Source: Sequoia sempervirens
Lineage: Eukaryota > Streptophyta > Pinopsida > Cupressales > Cupressaceae
DNA: 64,000 bases
Direction of reading: 5' to 3'
NCBI GenBank assembly: GCA_007258455.2
Contig: VDFB02321273.1
Span: forward strand, 62,001-126,000
A program made the position numbers and the translations under genes. The notes beneath the pieces are model-generated. The model ran no database searches and was not told the DNA's origin. It was given only the letters and a program-made list of their open reading frames with translations. Shown piece by piece: positions 33,721 to 45,264 of this stretch; position 1 is the first letter of the stretch, and the number at the start of each line of letters is the position of its first letter.

Positions 33721-34671
33721 TTGCTTGTTCTCTCCAAATAATGTCACCACCAATGATATTGTTGTTATTCTATAATTCCCTTAACTGTGCTATGTTATGG
33801 ATCAATTTTTGGATTCAATTTCTGCTTGTCACACCAACTACATTGCTTCCACTATGTTGTATCTTCTTAATTCAACTACTTTTAACCTTTCTCTTCTCCT
33901 TTGAGCTTGTATTTATGTAAAAATGGAGGAAAATAGAATGGAAAAAAGGTTGCAGAGAGTTTTTGGTTTTTTAAAAACAAGAAAATGAAGAGTACCCCTC
34001 CCCTCCCCCCAACCAAAGATATTAAGTGTTCTCACTTAATTGTATAGGTCATGGCAGAGGGATAAATTACAGGAAGTGGAAAATCAAATGAGATATGAAG
34101 CATGCATGAGTTAATGTTAAAACATGTAGAAAATCAAGCATTATCTATGCTAATTATGAGAAGTTAATGCATGTGCCTATAGAATTCTTGTGAAATGAAA
34201 TTTAATTCATGTGAAGTTGTTGATTATTGCTTGCAACGAGATTTGATGTGACTTTTTGTAATTTCCATTTGAATTGAGGGACATGAATGCATGGTGTGTG
34301 GTAAATGATGGTTTGGAAAGGTTGTGGTATGTACGGTAGATGGGATATGAAATGAAATGTGTGATATGTGGTAAGCAAAAAAGCTTATAGAAATGCTACG
34401 TGTGAGGATGTGTATAGGCTGTAGGTGTAGCTACATGTATGGAATTATGGAGGTGTAAAGTAGGGATATGCAATTAATTCGGCAGGGATTTTTGAAATGA
34501 CTATCAAATAATTGCTACGGGTTTGTCCAGTAATAGGTCCCCTTCTAAATATTGTCGCCTTCAAGCATGTTGCTACAGGTCCCTATAGCTTTACTGACTG
34601 TTGCAAAAAAATATTGTTGTTTCTCATCACCTTGTGTAGTGTGTGCTTGTGAACTAAGGTAGAAATTATAC
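33721..34671 (-). other. Element D spacer between pol and extra ORF, with G-rich purine tract
   Basis: This is non-coding. It holds the minus-strand tract GGGGGGAGGGGAGGGG (33995-34010), preceded by TT. It also has the GGGACCTGTAGC/GGACCTATT pattern (34530-34590) shared with the equivalent spacer of B. No credible ORF is present. Confidence 0.6.
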
Positions 34672-35901
34672 CTATGTAACATCAGTAGGTGAGTTGTGTA
34701 GCTCCTCTATTGAGTCATGTGTAGAAATTATACTTTCTATAATTGAATTTTCAAGTGAAGGCTCAAATTGTTGAATTAATGAAAGAAAGAAATCATCCTT
34801 CTGTAGTAGTTTCTTATATAGCTTTAGTCTGTGTCCATTAACCAGTAAGGAGAACCTAATTTCATCAATTGTATGAGGTTGTACTACTCCATTGGGAAAC
34901 ACTTGTTTGATTTCATATAGACGAAACCATCTTATTTGTAACTTTCCCTTGTAGTCCTGATATCTTGAGTCATAAACCAGAGCCCAATCACCTACACTAA
35001 GTTCCTTGGTTTTGATGAACTGATCATGCCAACAGATTATTTGATTATGAACAACTTCAATGTGGTTTATGGCTTCCATTCTGATTTCATCAAGTGTAAA
35101 TTGAGGTTTTGTAATCTCTCCTACTGTGTCGTTGGCAAGTCCATTCCCAATTGAACAATTGTTCTCAATGTTTTGTACTCAAATTCAATAGGAAGTATTG
35201 CTCACTTTCCATACATCAATTCATATGGTGTAAATCATGTGGTTTTCCAAGTTTTCCTATAGGCCCAAACTGCCTCAAGCAACCTAGTTGTTCAATCTTT
35301 CCTATGAATTTGTATTGTATTTGTTAGAATGTTTTCAATCTTTTGTGACTTCCACATGTTCATTAGCTTGAGGGTGGTAAGGTGTAGACTTCCTATGTCT
35401 AATCTCATACTCTTGAACCATTTTTGTGATCAACTTTGATGTAAACTGGGGTCCTTGGATTGTGATAATTTCCCTTGGAACTCCATATCTTGTAAATATG
35501 TATTCATAGAGAAACTTTGCCACATTACTATCCCTAGAAAATTGTAAAGCCTTAACCTCCACCCACTTGGTAAGGTAATATGTGCATACCAATATGTACT
35601 CCTTTTTGTTGGATGTTGGTGATATTGGGCCAATAAAATATAATCCTCATTTATCAAATGGTGCTATTGCTAACTATGGCTGCAATGGCATTTCATCTGG
35701 TTTAGTTGGCCTTCCCATTATCTGACACCTATCACAACCCCTTGTGTACTTTACTGCATCCTTATGAAGAGTTTTCCAATAATAGCCAGTGGTGAGAATC
35801 TTAAGAATTGTCCTCTTTGTTGTAAAGTGTCCCCCATAGCGTTCGTCATGGAATGCTCTGTGAATGCCATATACTTTATCTTCTTTGATACATCTCCTCA
35901 T
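34672..35901 (-). pseudogene. Element D integrase (broken)
   Basis: The zinc module is intact at 35674-35901 (FHDERYGGH and CDRC). The core at 35335-35592 has Ile in place of the second catalytic Asp (ITIQGPQF), keeps the Glu (EHVEVT), and is frame-shifted near its start. The C-terminal part (34672-35079) carries the module VGDWALVYDSRY, RWFRLYEI where GPYEI is normal, and the tail KLLQKDDF. The stretch 35080-35330 is out of frame. The end of this gene aligns with the C and B integrase tails and was used to place the S1 and B insertions in C. Confidence 0.85.
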
Positions 35902-35962
35902 AATATTATTTGGTTATGTGTAAAATAAGTATCCAAGATTAGGGAAAAATCTTATGAACCAA

Positions 35963-37639
35963 TTATCTCTTTTCTCTTGGAGAGAAATGAGGTGGTGTAT
36001 GTCCTACTACTATATAGTTGGAAATTTCTACAAACCAAGTTGTATGCAAAGATAGAGAAAATAAATGATCATATGGGAATGAATAATCAACAACATCTTT
36101 TGATTTGGTTTTTAGTTTGGATAGAAAATTTTCCACTACATTTACTTTTCCTGGCTTGTCCACAATGGTAATGTCAAATTCTTGAAGCAATAGTAACCAC
36201 CTTATAAACCTACCACCAACCACTAGTTTTTCATTAGATACTTGATTGTCGTATGGTCAATGTGTATGAACACTAGATATCCTATAATATAACTCTTAAA
36301 TGTGTTTACTGCATATACCACTACCAACATCTCCTATGTAACTGTATAATTGAGTTATGCCCCTTGTATATTTTTGTTGATGTAATATATGGCATACTCC
36401 TTGTTGCCTTCCTTCTTCCCAAGTACAACTCCTATAGCAAAATTAGAAGAATTTGTATGGATATGGAAAGGTAAGGTCCAATTTGGTCCTCTCAAAATAG
36501 GGGTTTTAGTCAGTATTGTCTTGAGTGCTTTAAAAGGAATGTTGACAAGCAACTGTCCATTCAAATTATACATCTTTGGACAGTAAAACAAATAGTGGAC
36601 CTGCAAGTTTGCTAAAGTCTTGAATGAATCTCCTATAATACCCAACATGTCCTAGGAAAATTCTAACATATTTTTGTCTTTGAGGCATAGGGAGTGTTGA
36701 GATCACTTAAATTTTGTTGGGGTCCACTTGAATTCCTTCATTTGACAAAAAATTTCCCAATACAATCCCTTATGTCATCATCATGAAACATTTTTCATGA
36801 CTCAGGGATAAGTTGTGCCCATGACACCTTTTTAGCACCTTCTCTAGATTGCCAAGTGCTTCATCATATGTATTTTCATATGTTTTGAAATCATCCATGT
36901 AAACCTCCATGGAATCATGGGAAAAGTTTGAGAATATACTAGGTATTTCCCTTTGGAAAGTGGTTGGTGCATTACATAGGCCAAATGATAGGACAAAATA
37001 AGCATATGTTCCCTAAGGGCATGTAAATGTTATATTGTCCTAGTCTTTTGGGTCAATCTTAATTTGGTTATAGCCACTAAATTCATCTAGAAAGGAGAAG
37101 TAATTTTTGTTTGCTAATGAATCAAGCACTTTGTCAATGAAGGGGAGTGGAAAATGGTCCTTCCTATTTGCAACATTTAATTCTCTGTATTTTGCACACA
37201 CTCTCCACTTTCCTCCTTTCTTTGGAACAATTACTAGAGGTGACACCCATTGAATATAAGAGATAGGATATATAAAGCCTACATCAAGTAATTTTTGCAA
37301 TTCTATTTTAGTTATGTCTCTAACTATAGGGTTCATTCTACTTTGTGATTGTATCATGGGTTTAAAATCAACATTGATGTAAATCCTATGCATGTACAAT
37401 TTTGGTTCTATCCCCTTCATTTCATGATAATCCCATGCAAAGGATATTGTGTGTTTTAGCAACACATTCATCGGTGAGGTCTGTTGTATATTAATAAATT
37501 GATTGTTAACATTCAATGTTTTACTTGGCATGATCTCTAAAGTATTGGATGTTGTTTGCACTGATGAGATGTCAAGTCCTACTATGTTTGGAATGCATTG
37601 GTAAGGTAACAAATTATGAAATATTTGGGAAATTGTCAA
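35963..37639 (-). pseudogene. Element D reverse transcriptase and RNase H (broken)
   Basis: RT fingers and palm (37040-37639) include GFIYPISYIQWVSPLVIVPKK, GGKWRVC and LDEFSGYNQI. A YMDDF site is readable near 36897, in another frame after a break at 37040. The thumb lies around 36650-36860 (SHEKCFMMM). RNase H (36355-36600) has HIHTNSSNFAIGVVLG, where the normal Asp is Asn, and the connection to integrase is at 35963-36223. The N-terminal part of 37040-37639 is the linker with ISFAWDYHEMKGIEP. Several stops and frameshifts make it inactive. Confidence 0.85.
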
Positions 37640-37865
37640 ATGAACTAGCAGGGATAATATATTGTAGAGGATCCTACAAACATGTCAAGCAATCTTGATG
37701 CTATGGACCCCTACCATAATCATTTTTCATGATGTTTACTATCAATTCATCCTCATCTTGGTGTTCTAACAAGGGATTGCATTCAATATTCATCAAGGTT
37801 TGCAAGGATTATTGTTCCTCCTCATCTAGGGTAGGCCAAATGGTTTGTTTTAGGTCTGCATGTGG

Positions 37866-38399
37866 CTAGGCTAGTAGATAAAGGACTAATTTCTTAGTCA
37901 CATTTCCATTAGAGATAATCATATTCTTAGACCTGCAACCTATGAAGGCATCTACTTTTTCTAGCCAAGATATCCCTAAAATGAGTGGGTAACTTGCAAG
38001 ATTAGCCTTTAGATGCAACAACATGAAATTTATAGGGTACTCCCATGAATTCAGTTTTATTACCAAGTCTTCAACTATACCCTCAGGTTTAACTGTGGAC
38101 CTATCTGCCAAATTGTAGAAAAGTAGGTGTAGGTATGAGTTCTATCAACTGTAATAACTTCAAGGTCTCTTTGGTCATTACATTGATAGTTGCTCCCAAG
38201 TCAATTATGGTGTTCTTAATGAGAGTTTCATTTATCTTTACATCCACTATAGAACTCCCAGGGTTTGCATACTTAGGAATGGGTATGTTTTCCAACATAA
38301 TATTTGCAAGTTGTCCTAAGACTTGTACAATTTGAGGATCTTTCCTCTTCCTTCCTATATTTTTAAGGAAAATTTCTCTCACTATTTTGGTATAGATAG
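37866..38399 (-). pseudogene. Element D protease (5' end cut off)
   Basis: The retropepsin block IIDLGATINVM keeps the DLGA active site. It is preceded by RKRKDPQIVQVLGQLANIM, as in element B. The domain continues in 37866-38111 with LNSWEYPINFML and MIISNG, after a frame break near 38105. Homology to B stops at 38399, inside the region just upstream of protease. Gag is therefore not represented. Confidence 0.83.
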
Positions 38400-39156
38400 T
38401 GTGACCGATGAACATAGTATAGGAAAACTAGACACTTGATCCATGAGGATTCGCAGCATAATTGTGCCACTAAACATTAGTCCAATAAGGTCAATCAATA
38501 AAAACTAAACTAGGAGCCCATTAAAACTAACATATTAAAATATGAAAGCTTCGTAAAACACCTATTCTAATCCATTGAAACTTATCCTATTGGGGGAGTG
38601 GTGTTGCATTGATGTGGAATGGTAACCCTTTCCCAATCTCATGGATAATGAGCCTATTTCGATCGATTCCATTGAAGAGAATTGACAAAACTGATGAAAT
38701 ATGTGTGATGAAACATGATTTAAATGTTAAATTAACATGATGCAAGATATTTTAACACGATGTAGGCTAAGATTATCGATGTAAGTGTATGCAAAGCTAA
38801 TCTAAATATATTTTAAGCTAAAAAGATTGAAACCCTAATTACACAATATACTAAATGGATACATTTATTTATCATGGAAGCCATTAATGAAAGATAAGCT
38901 AATAAGTTTTCTCTTAAAAGATGGATCCATTTGTCTCCAAATAGTGAACTATTTATAGGAGGACAAATGAGAAATGAAAGGTTGAGATTAAATAGGTTAA
39001 TCAATGGTCAAAAAAGGAGGAAAGATGAAACATGGATCATGGATTCTCATCAATGGATGAGAATCAATGATCACATGGATCAAGGAAAGGATCAAGGGCT
39101 CATATTCTTCCAAATAAAAACACTTTCAAAAAGCTTTCCCAAAAGTTTGTTGAGAG
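38400..39156. mobile_element. Start of another LTR-like insert, running into the gap
   Basis: Alignment of D with B breaks exactly after GATAG (38395-38399), and the new sequence begins TGTGACCG, as an LTR start would. A TATAAATAG box is present on the minus strand at about 38950-38959. No coding sequence is recognisable. The far end is lost in the gap, so neither the duplication nor the class can be verified. Confidence 0.45.
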
Positions 39157-39256
39157 NNNNNNNNNNNNNNNNNNNNNNNNNNNNNNNNNNNNNNNNNNNN
39201 NNNNNNNNNNNNNNNNNNNNNNNNNNNNNNNNNNNNNNNNNNNNNNNNNNNNNNNN
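39157..39256. other. Assembly gap (100 N)
   Basis: Exactly 100 N, the usual placeholder for a scaffold join of unknown size. The base after it is the first base of the right inverted-repeat arm and pairs with 24193. Confidence 0.99.
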
Positions 39257-40610
39257 ATTTCATATACATTCTTGAACTTATATACCTTCTATATCTTTTA
39301 TTCCATTCAAACCAGACTTTGATGAGTGGAAATATGATTATGATATGATGATGTTTGCATGGATGAATGTGTGAATGCATATGAAATTCAATGTGAATCT
39401 ATGTTTAATTCATGATGGTTAATGGTATGTATGCTTGAGATGAAACTAATTCCTTGCAACTAGAAGAATTGTAACCTGCAACCAAAGGATTTCGGGCCAA
39501 TTGTAGGGGAGATTCCTAGGACGCTAGAAACTTGAAAATTATAGAAATGATGAAAGTGATCAGTGGAGTGGTCAATTGTGATTCATCGAAGCATTTAATA
39601 AGATGATGGAGGAAAGAAGTTTGCAGTAATCAAGAAACTGATGTGACTGTTTGAACAAAGCACGTCTTTGTCATGTCGTTAAAGTAGAGTTGCAAACCTA
39701 TTTGTCTTCTTCTATATTTTCTAGTTATAGTTCTAGTTGCAAAGACTTTGTCTCTCTCTATTTTGAAGGAGAGTGGACATCTTCATTTAATTTATGTTTT
39801 TAGTCCTTATGCAAATAAACCTCCTCCTAAACTTATATAGTTGGATTGGTTGTTGAGGAGCAAATCTAGTTGGAAGATATGTTTTGATAATTATAGTTTT
39901 GATTCACGGACAATATTTTTGTTAGTTTTTTGTTATGCAATCATGAATGAGAAATATGTGAAGATTCTTGTCAGATTGTAGGTTCGGTTATATGCAATAA
40001 AGATGTTCTAGTTTACTGTTATGATTAGTTGAATCAAGTAGCCCATATTTAGTTTCTCCTATGGGCACAACAACTTTAGCAAGGTCCACTCAAGGTATTA
40101 TTCACCCACCTTAATTTATGTTGTTAATTTAGATGTTTTACATTATTGCATTCATTTCAATAGACTCCTCACTACATACATGTGAATGATATTTAGTCTT
40201 ATGATTTAAGTTTTGTAATGCATCATTGATTCATCCTCCAGATTGAGTCAAGTAGTTATAATTAAGAACTAGAATTGCTAGCGAAATTGCATAGTTCGGG
40301 TTTAGCAGTTAACAGTTACATTGTTAAGCCGAAGGTACCGCAACATCAGTAGTTGATCAAGTTATTTCCCTTCTTTTGTAGATTATGCCTTATTTTCCTT
40401 TTCTAGCCGTTATTGTTTCCCTTCACATGTGTAAACAACCTATACTTGATGATATAAACCGTGTAGAGTCTATGAATGTACATGCAATTCCAACATCATC
40501 AAAATCTTATGAAGCACGAGTTGATAATTTAATGGAGTCTTTGCAAGGGTTTAGAGGATTGTTCAATTAGGAACCCTTCCTTTGAATTGTGTATCTAATA
40601 CCAAGTTGGT
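39257..40610 (+). repeat. C/D-type LTR, right arm (5' part lost in the gap)
   Basis: This is the mirror of 22840-24193. It contains no coding sequence; the frame at 40385-40570 lies inside the LTR. The LTR passes directly into C protease without primer site or gag, as on the left. Confidence 0.75.
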
Positions 40611-41500
40611 TGGACATTAGTGAGGCCTTACAATAGTTAGTAGATAGGTCTACAATAAAACCTGAGAGAATCATAGAACACTTGATTATAACATTAGAAT
40701 CATGGGAATACCCTACAAAATTTATGGTGTTACAATCTAAATCTAATCTTGTAGGATATCCCCTTATCACAGGGAGACCTTGGTTGGCTACTGTAGATGC
40801 CTTCATAGGTTACAATTATAGTAACATGATCATTTCCAATGGAAATGTATCCAAGAAAGTAGTCCTTTATCTACCTTCCCAACCACATGCAGACTTGGAG
40901 CAAACTATATGGCATGCCATAGATGAGGATGATCAATACTCATTATAGACATTAATGACTATTGAACAAAGTCCTATGTTAAAAATACAAGATGAGGATA
41001 AAAATTTTGTAAACATCATGCAAAATAATTATGGTAGGGACTCGCAACAACATTACTGTTTAACATGCTTACAAGACCCTCTGCAAAACATAATCCATGT
41101 CAATACATCTAAGTCCATTTCTCAAAATTCACACCTTATTGCTACATAATTGTAGTCCCACTATAGTAGGTATTGATATAGAATTTGTTAAAGCATTAGC
41201 CTTGAATTTGGAGATTACATCAGGGAAGACATTAAATATAAATAATCAATTGACTACTGCATAACAGTCTTCCCTATTGAATGTGTTGCAAGCACATGCA
41301 ACTGCATTTGCATGGGATTACCATGATATGAAAGGAATATACCCAAACCTATGCATGCATAAAATTTACATCAATGATTACTTCAAATCATTTAGGAAAC
41401 CCCAAAGGGGAATGAACCCAACAATCTATGACATAGTTAAGACATAATTACAAAACTTATAGGATGCAGGATTCATCTATCCAATCTCTGACAGCCAATG
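40611..41500 (+). pseudogene. Element C-right protease C-terminus and linker
   Basis: This is the mirror of 22021-22840. LESWEYPTKFMVLQ, GRPWLATVDAFIG and MIISNG lie at 40682-40948, and the linker is at 40955-41149 and beyond. It begins inside protease with gag deleted. A TAA is present near 41263 where the left copy reads CAA (left position about 22185). Confidence 0.8.
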
Positions 41501-42592
41501 GGTGTCTCCATTAGTAATTGTACTTAAGAAAGGAGGAAAATGGAGAGTGTGTGTTGATTACTATGAGTTGACTGTGCCAACTAGAAATGACCACTTTCCC
41601 CTTCCATTCATTGATCAAGTGCTAGATTCATTAACAGGAAAGCAATACTTTCCTTTTTGGATGGGTTTAATGGATAAAACTAGATTAAGATAGCTCTAGA
41701 AGACCAAGACAAGACAACCATTACATGTCCTTGGGGAAAATATGCTTACTATATCTTTCCATTTGGGCTATGCAATAAACCTACCACCTTCCAAAAGGCA
41801 TTATTGAGCATATTCTTAGACTTTACTCATGATTCCATGGATGAATTTACAACTTGGGAGTACCTATGAAGAAGCACTTGCTAATTTGGAGAAGGTACTA
41901 CAAAGATGTCAAGATCACCACTTGTCTCTAAGTCATGAAAAATGTTTCATGATGATGAATGAGGGAGTAGTCTTGGGACACTTTGTGTCCAATGAGGGAA
42001 TCCAAGTAGACCAAAATAAAATAGAGATAATATCAACATTGCATGTACCTTAGAAATAGAAGAATGTCAGAAGCTTCCTTGGCCATGTTGGCTACTACAG
42101 AAGATTTATACAAGATTTTAATAAGATTGTAGCACCATTGTTTGTCCTATTGTCTAAATATGTAGATTTTTATTGGAAATATACTTGTCAACATGCCTTT
42201 GAAGCTCTTAAGGTAGCACTTACAAAGACCCCAATATTAAGAAGACCAAATTGGACATTTCTTTTTCATATCCACACCGATACTTCTGATTTTGCAACTG
42301 GAGTTGTGTTAGGACAAAAAGAAGGGAATCTAAAGTATACCATATATTATATCAGTAAGAACCTTCAAGGGGAAGAGATCAATTACACAATTACTAAAAA
42401 GAGATGTTAGCAGTAGTCCATGCAATCAACAAATTTAGACACTACATCACAGGGTATTTTGTATTCATATACATAGACCATAAAACAATTAGGTACTTGA
42501 TGAACAAACTAGTAGTTGGATGCATACTTGTGAGATGGTTGTTGCTACTTCAGGAATTTGATATTACCATAGTAGACAAACCAAGAAAATAA
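41501..42592 (+). pseudogene. Element C-right reverse transcriptase and RNase H
   Basis: RT starts SPLVIVLKKGGKWRV (41502-41693). The same 12-bp deletion removes YMDD near 41835-41850. The thumb is at 41829-42053 and RNase H at 42138-42592 (HIHTDTSDFATGVVLG). A frameshift at about 42405 splits RNase H here, whereas the left copy reads through. The connection to integrase ends at 42592. Confidence 0.84.
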
Positions 42593-42595
42593 AAT

Positions 42596-43790
42596 GTGGT
42601 TGCAGACTTTCTCTCCATATTGCTAAAAAAGTTAGAAGAGGATATTGTAGATGCTTTATTTCCAGATGAGAACTTATTTTCCCTATCTTTGCATACACCA
42701 TGGTATGCAGAAATAGAAAATTATCTAGTTGTAGGAAAAACACCACCACATCTCTCACCAAGGGAGAAAAGACATTTAGTTCATAAAATTTTTCCGTATT
42801 CATGGGTAGCTAGATATTTATTTTACACAAGGCCTGATAACATAATGAAAAGGTACATAAGAGAAGATGAATTCCATGATATTATCAAGGCATGTCATGA
42901 TGAACCTTGCGGAAGAAATTTTATAGCAAAGAGGACAACTCTTAAAATTTTGACTACTCGTTATTATTGGCCAACACTTCATAAAGATGTAGTCAAATAT
43001 ACAAGGAGCTGTGATAGATGCCAGAGAATGGGACAACCTACCAAAATAGATGAAAGGCCATTACGGCCATAATGAGTCATAACACCATTTGATAAATTGG
43101 GGTTAGCTTTTATTGGTCTTGTATCTACAACATCCAACAAGAAGGGATATGTACTAGTTTGTACTATCTTACAAAATGAGTGGAGGTCAAAGCCTTGCAA
43201 TTTGCAAGGGATGGAAATTTTGCCAAATTTTTCTATGAGGATATCTTTACAAGATATGGTGTTCCTAGATAAATAGTGACAGACCAAGGGCCACAATTTA
43301 CCTCAGACTTGATCACCAAGTTAGTGCGGGAATATGAGATCAAGCATAGAAAGTCTACACCTTATCACCCTTAAACAAATGGTCAAGTGGAAGTGACTAA
43401 TAGGGAAATAGAAAATTTTGACAAAAAGACTACAAATACACAAGAAGGATTGGGCAGACAAGTTACCTAAAGTAGTTTAGGGTTACAAGACAATAGGATT
43501 CACACCATATGAATTATTGTATGGAAATAAGGTAGTCCTTCCAATAGAATTTGGATACAAAACTTTGATGACAATAGTCAAACTGGGCATGAATATATAT
43601 GAGGCACAAAAGGAGAGGCTGCATAACCTCAATGCACTAGATGAGATCCATATGGAAGCAATACACAACACTGAGATTGTATAGAAACAAAGGATGCAAT
43701 GGCATGATCAATTTATCAAGACAAAGTATTTTAATACAGGTGATTGGGAACTACTTTATGATTCAAGGTACGAGGATTACAAATGAAAAC
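42596..43790 (+). pseudogene. Element C-right integrase (upstream part)
   Basis: The zinc module (42596-43072) again has CGRNF in place of CGGHF. The core is frame-shifted around 43080-43270. TDQGPQF and QVEVTNREIE are recognisable, with a stop at about 43371 where the left copy is open. It ends at the element B insertion after the DSRYEDYK block. It continues at 55872. Confidence 0.83.
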
Positions 43791-45223
43791 TATAACCTAC
43801 ACAATTCAAAGGTTTATCTGACTGAATAGTCCACTCAACATTGCTTAAGACTACATTAGATTATCAACCCAAGGTTTGTAAGCTTGTGATGGTGCAACAT
43901 TATATATGCCTTCAAAGACTTAAAACTACTTAAGCTACCCTATTCAATTTATGCCTTCAGAGACTTAAAACTACTTAAGCTACCCTGTTCAAGTTATTTT
44001 AGTTGTTGAAAATTTGCAAAATTGTAAAATAGTAAACACATAAACCAAAACTAGTTGCTACGGGTACCTACAACTTAGATTGTAAATGAACTGTTGCTAA
44101 TAAAATAGTACTGTGTCAACTCAAACTGATAAAAACTACTGACTTAGCTAACTTAAACTATAGAGTACTACTGGTTAACTATTGTATGCATATTCATAAG
44201 CATTCATTAACAATAAGCAAGATATGAGATTCTAGTTAACTTGCATATAGTTCATGAAGTAATGATAAATGAAAAACAACTATTAAATAGAAATGAACAA
44301 CTGAAAAATGAAGTGAGGAACAGTACCTTGAGTGGCCCACTCAAGTGGTTGTTCTCACTTTAACTGAACTCAAATCTAACTAACAGATTCTACGCATCTA
44401 ATAAAATTAACTCCATTCATTGCATATCATGAATATTACACAATATCTTTCCATAGATTGTACTTAATCATTCTGAATATTTTTTATGTCTTGAAAATGA
44501 AAAATAACTCATAACATAAAACTAAAAAACCAACTAACTTATCTACAGATTCAACCAACAACTATATAGAAGCTTGAGGGAATCTTATTCAAAGAAAAAA
44601 CTAACTAAAATCATTAAATCGACTCCCATATATTAGAGCGTAGAGTTAAGACTGATTTATTCAACCAATAATTGAAAAGGAAAAAGAATCCTAATAAGAC
44701 TAAAACTCTGTTAAAACATATTTGTATGTAAATATACAAACATTTGTCAAAATCCTGTCAATAAAGGAGTCATCTTCTTTAATGCTTATTAATTGTTTAT
44801 AATAGCTCATGGTCAACCTTCATCAAGTGCCTTTAATCAATAATCGTCACGTTCAACTTAATCTGGAATTCCTCTATTTTGTTGTCCCAATCTCCATTTG
44901 TTGCAGGTTTATCTTGCAACTACTGCATGCCACAGTTCCTCTTTGGCTGCAAAAAGGTTAATTTCACAAAGTATGTACACAAGACTAACTATCACAATCA
45001 AAACATAGCATTTCACCAAAATCTCATACATATCTTCATCATATAAACCATACAATACTAGTATATTATAACCATATTTCCATCATTATATTTTAGGTTC
45101 AAGTCTGTATAATAGATAGGAAAGGATAGTATAATGTAGGAGCATTGTCTGGAAATTATATCTAAAAGCGTCTCAAAATATGTATGAAAACAACAGAAAG
45201 TGAGCTATTATCTGGACCTATCA
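43791..45223 (-). repeat. 3' LTR of element B, right copy
   Basis: The minus-strand start TGATAGG is at 45223. The purine tract (TAGTTGGGGGGAGA) lies at 45224-45237. It includes the 45-bp tandem duplication near 43903-43992 seen in the left 3' LTR. Confidence 0.85.
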
Positions 45224-45264
45224 TCTCCCCCCAACTAGCCTTTTGCTTGTCCCTAAACAAAACA

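Larger units (their letters stand above)
25647..38399 (-). mobile_element. Element D: Ty3/gypsy relative of B and C, broken by several inserts
   Basis: Minus-strand order: protease (from 38399), RT/RNase H, integrase, spacer with a G-rich purine tract, extra ORF, polypurine tract (25647-25657), then the shared LTR. Gag and the 5' LTR are missing because the protease reading is cut at 38400 by another LTR-like sequence. Inserts within D are 25851-26854, 27650-27982 and 29305-33528. D resembles C and B at the protein level but is clearly diverged. It is not duplicated in the window. Confidence 0.88.

Noticed and set aside
38931..39380. Frames spanning the N run
   Set aside because: They are created by reading through unknown bases.
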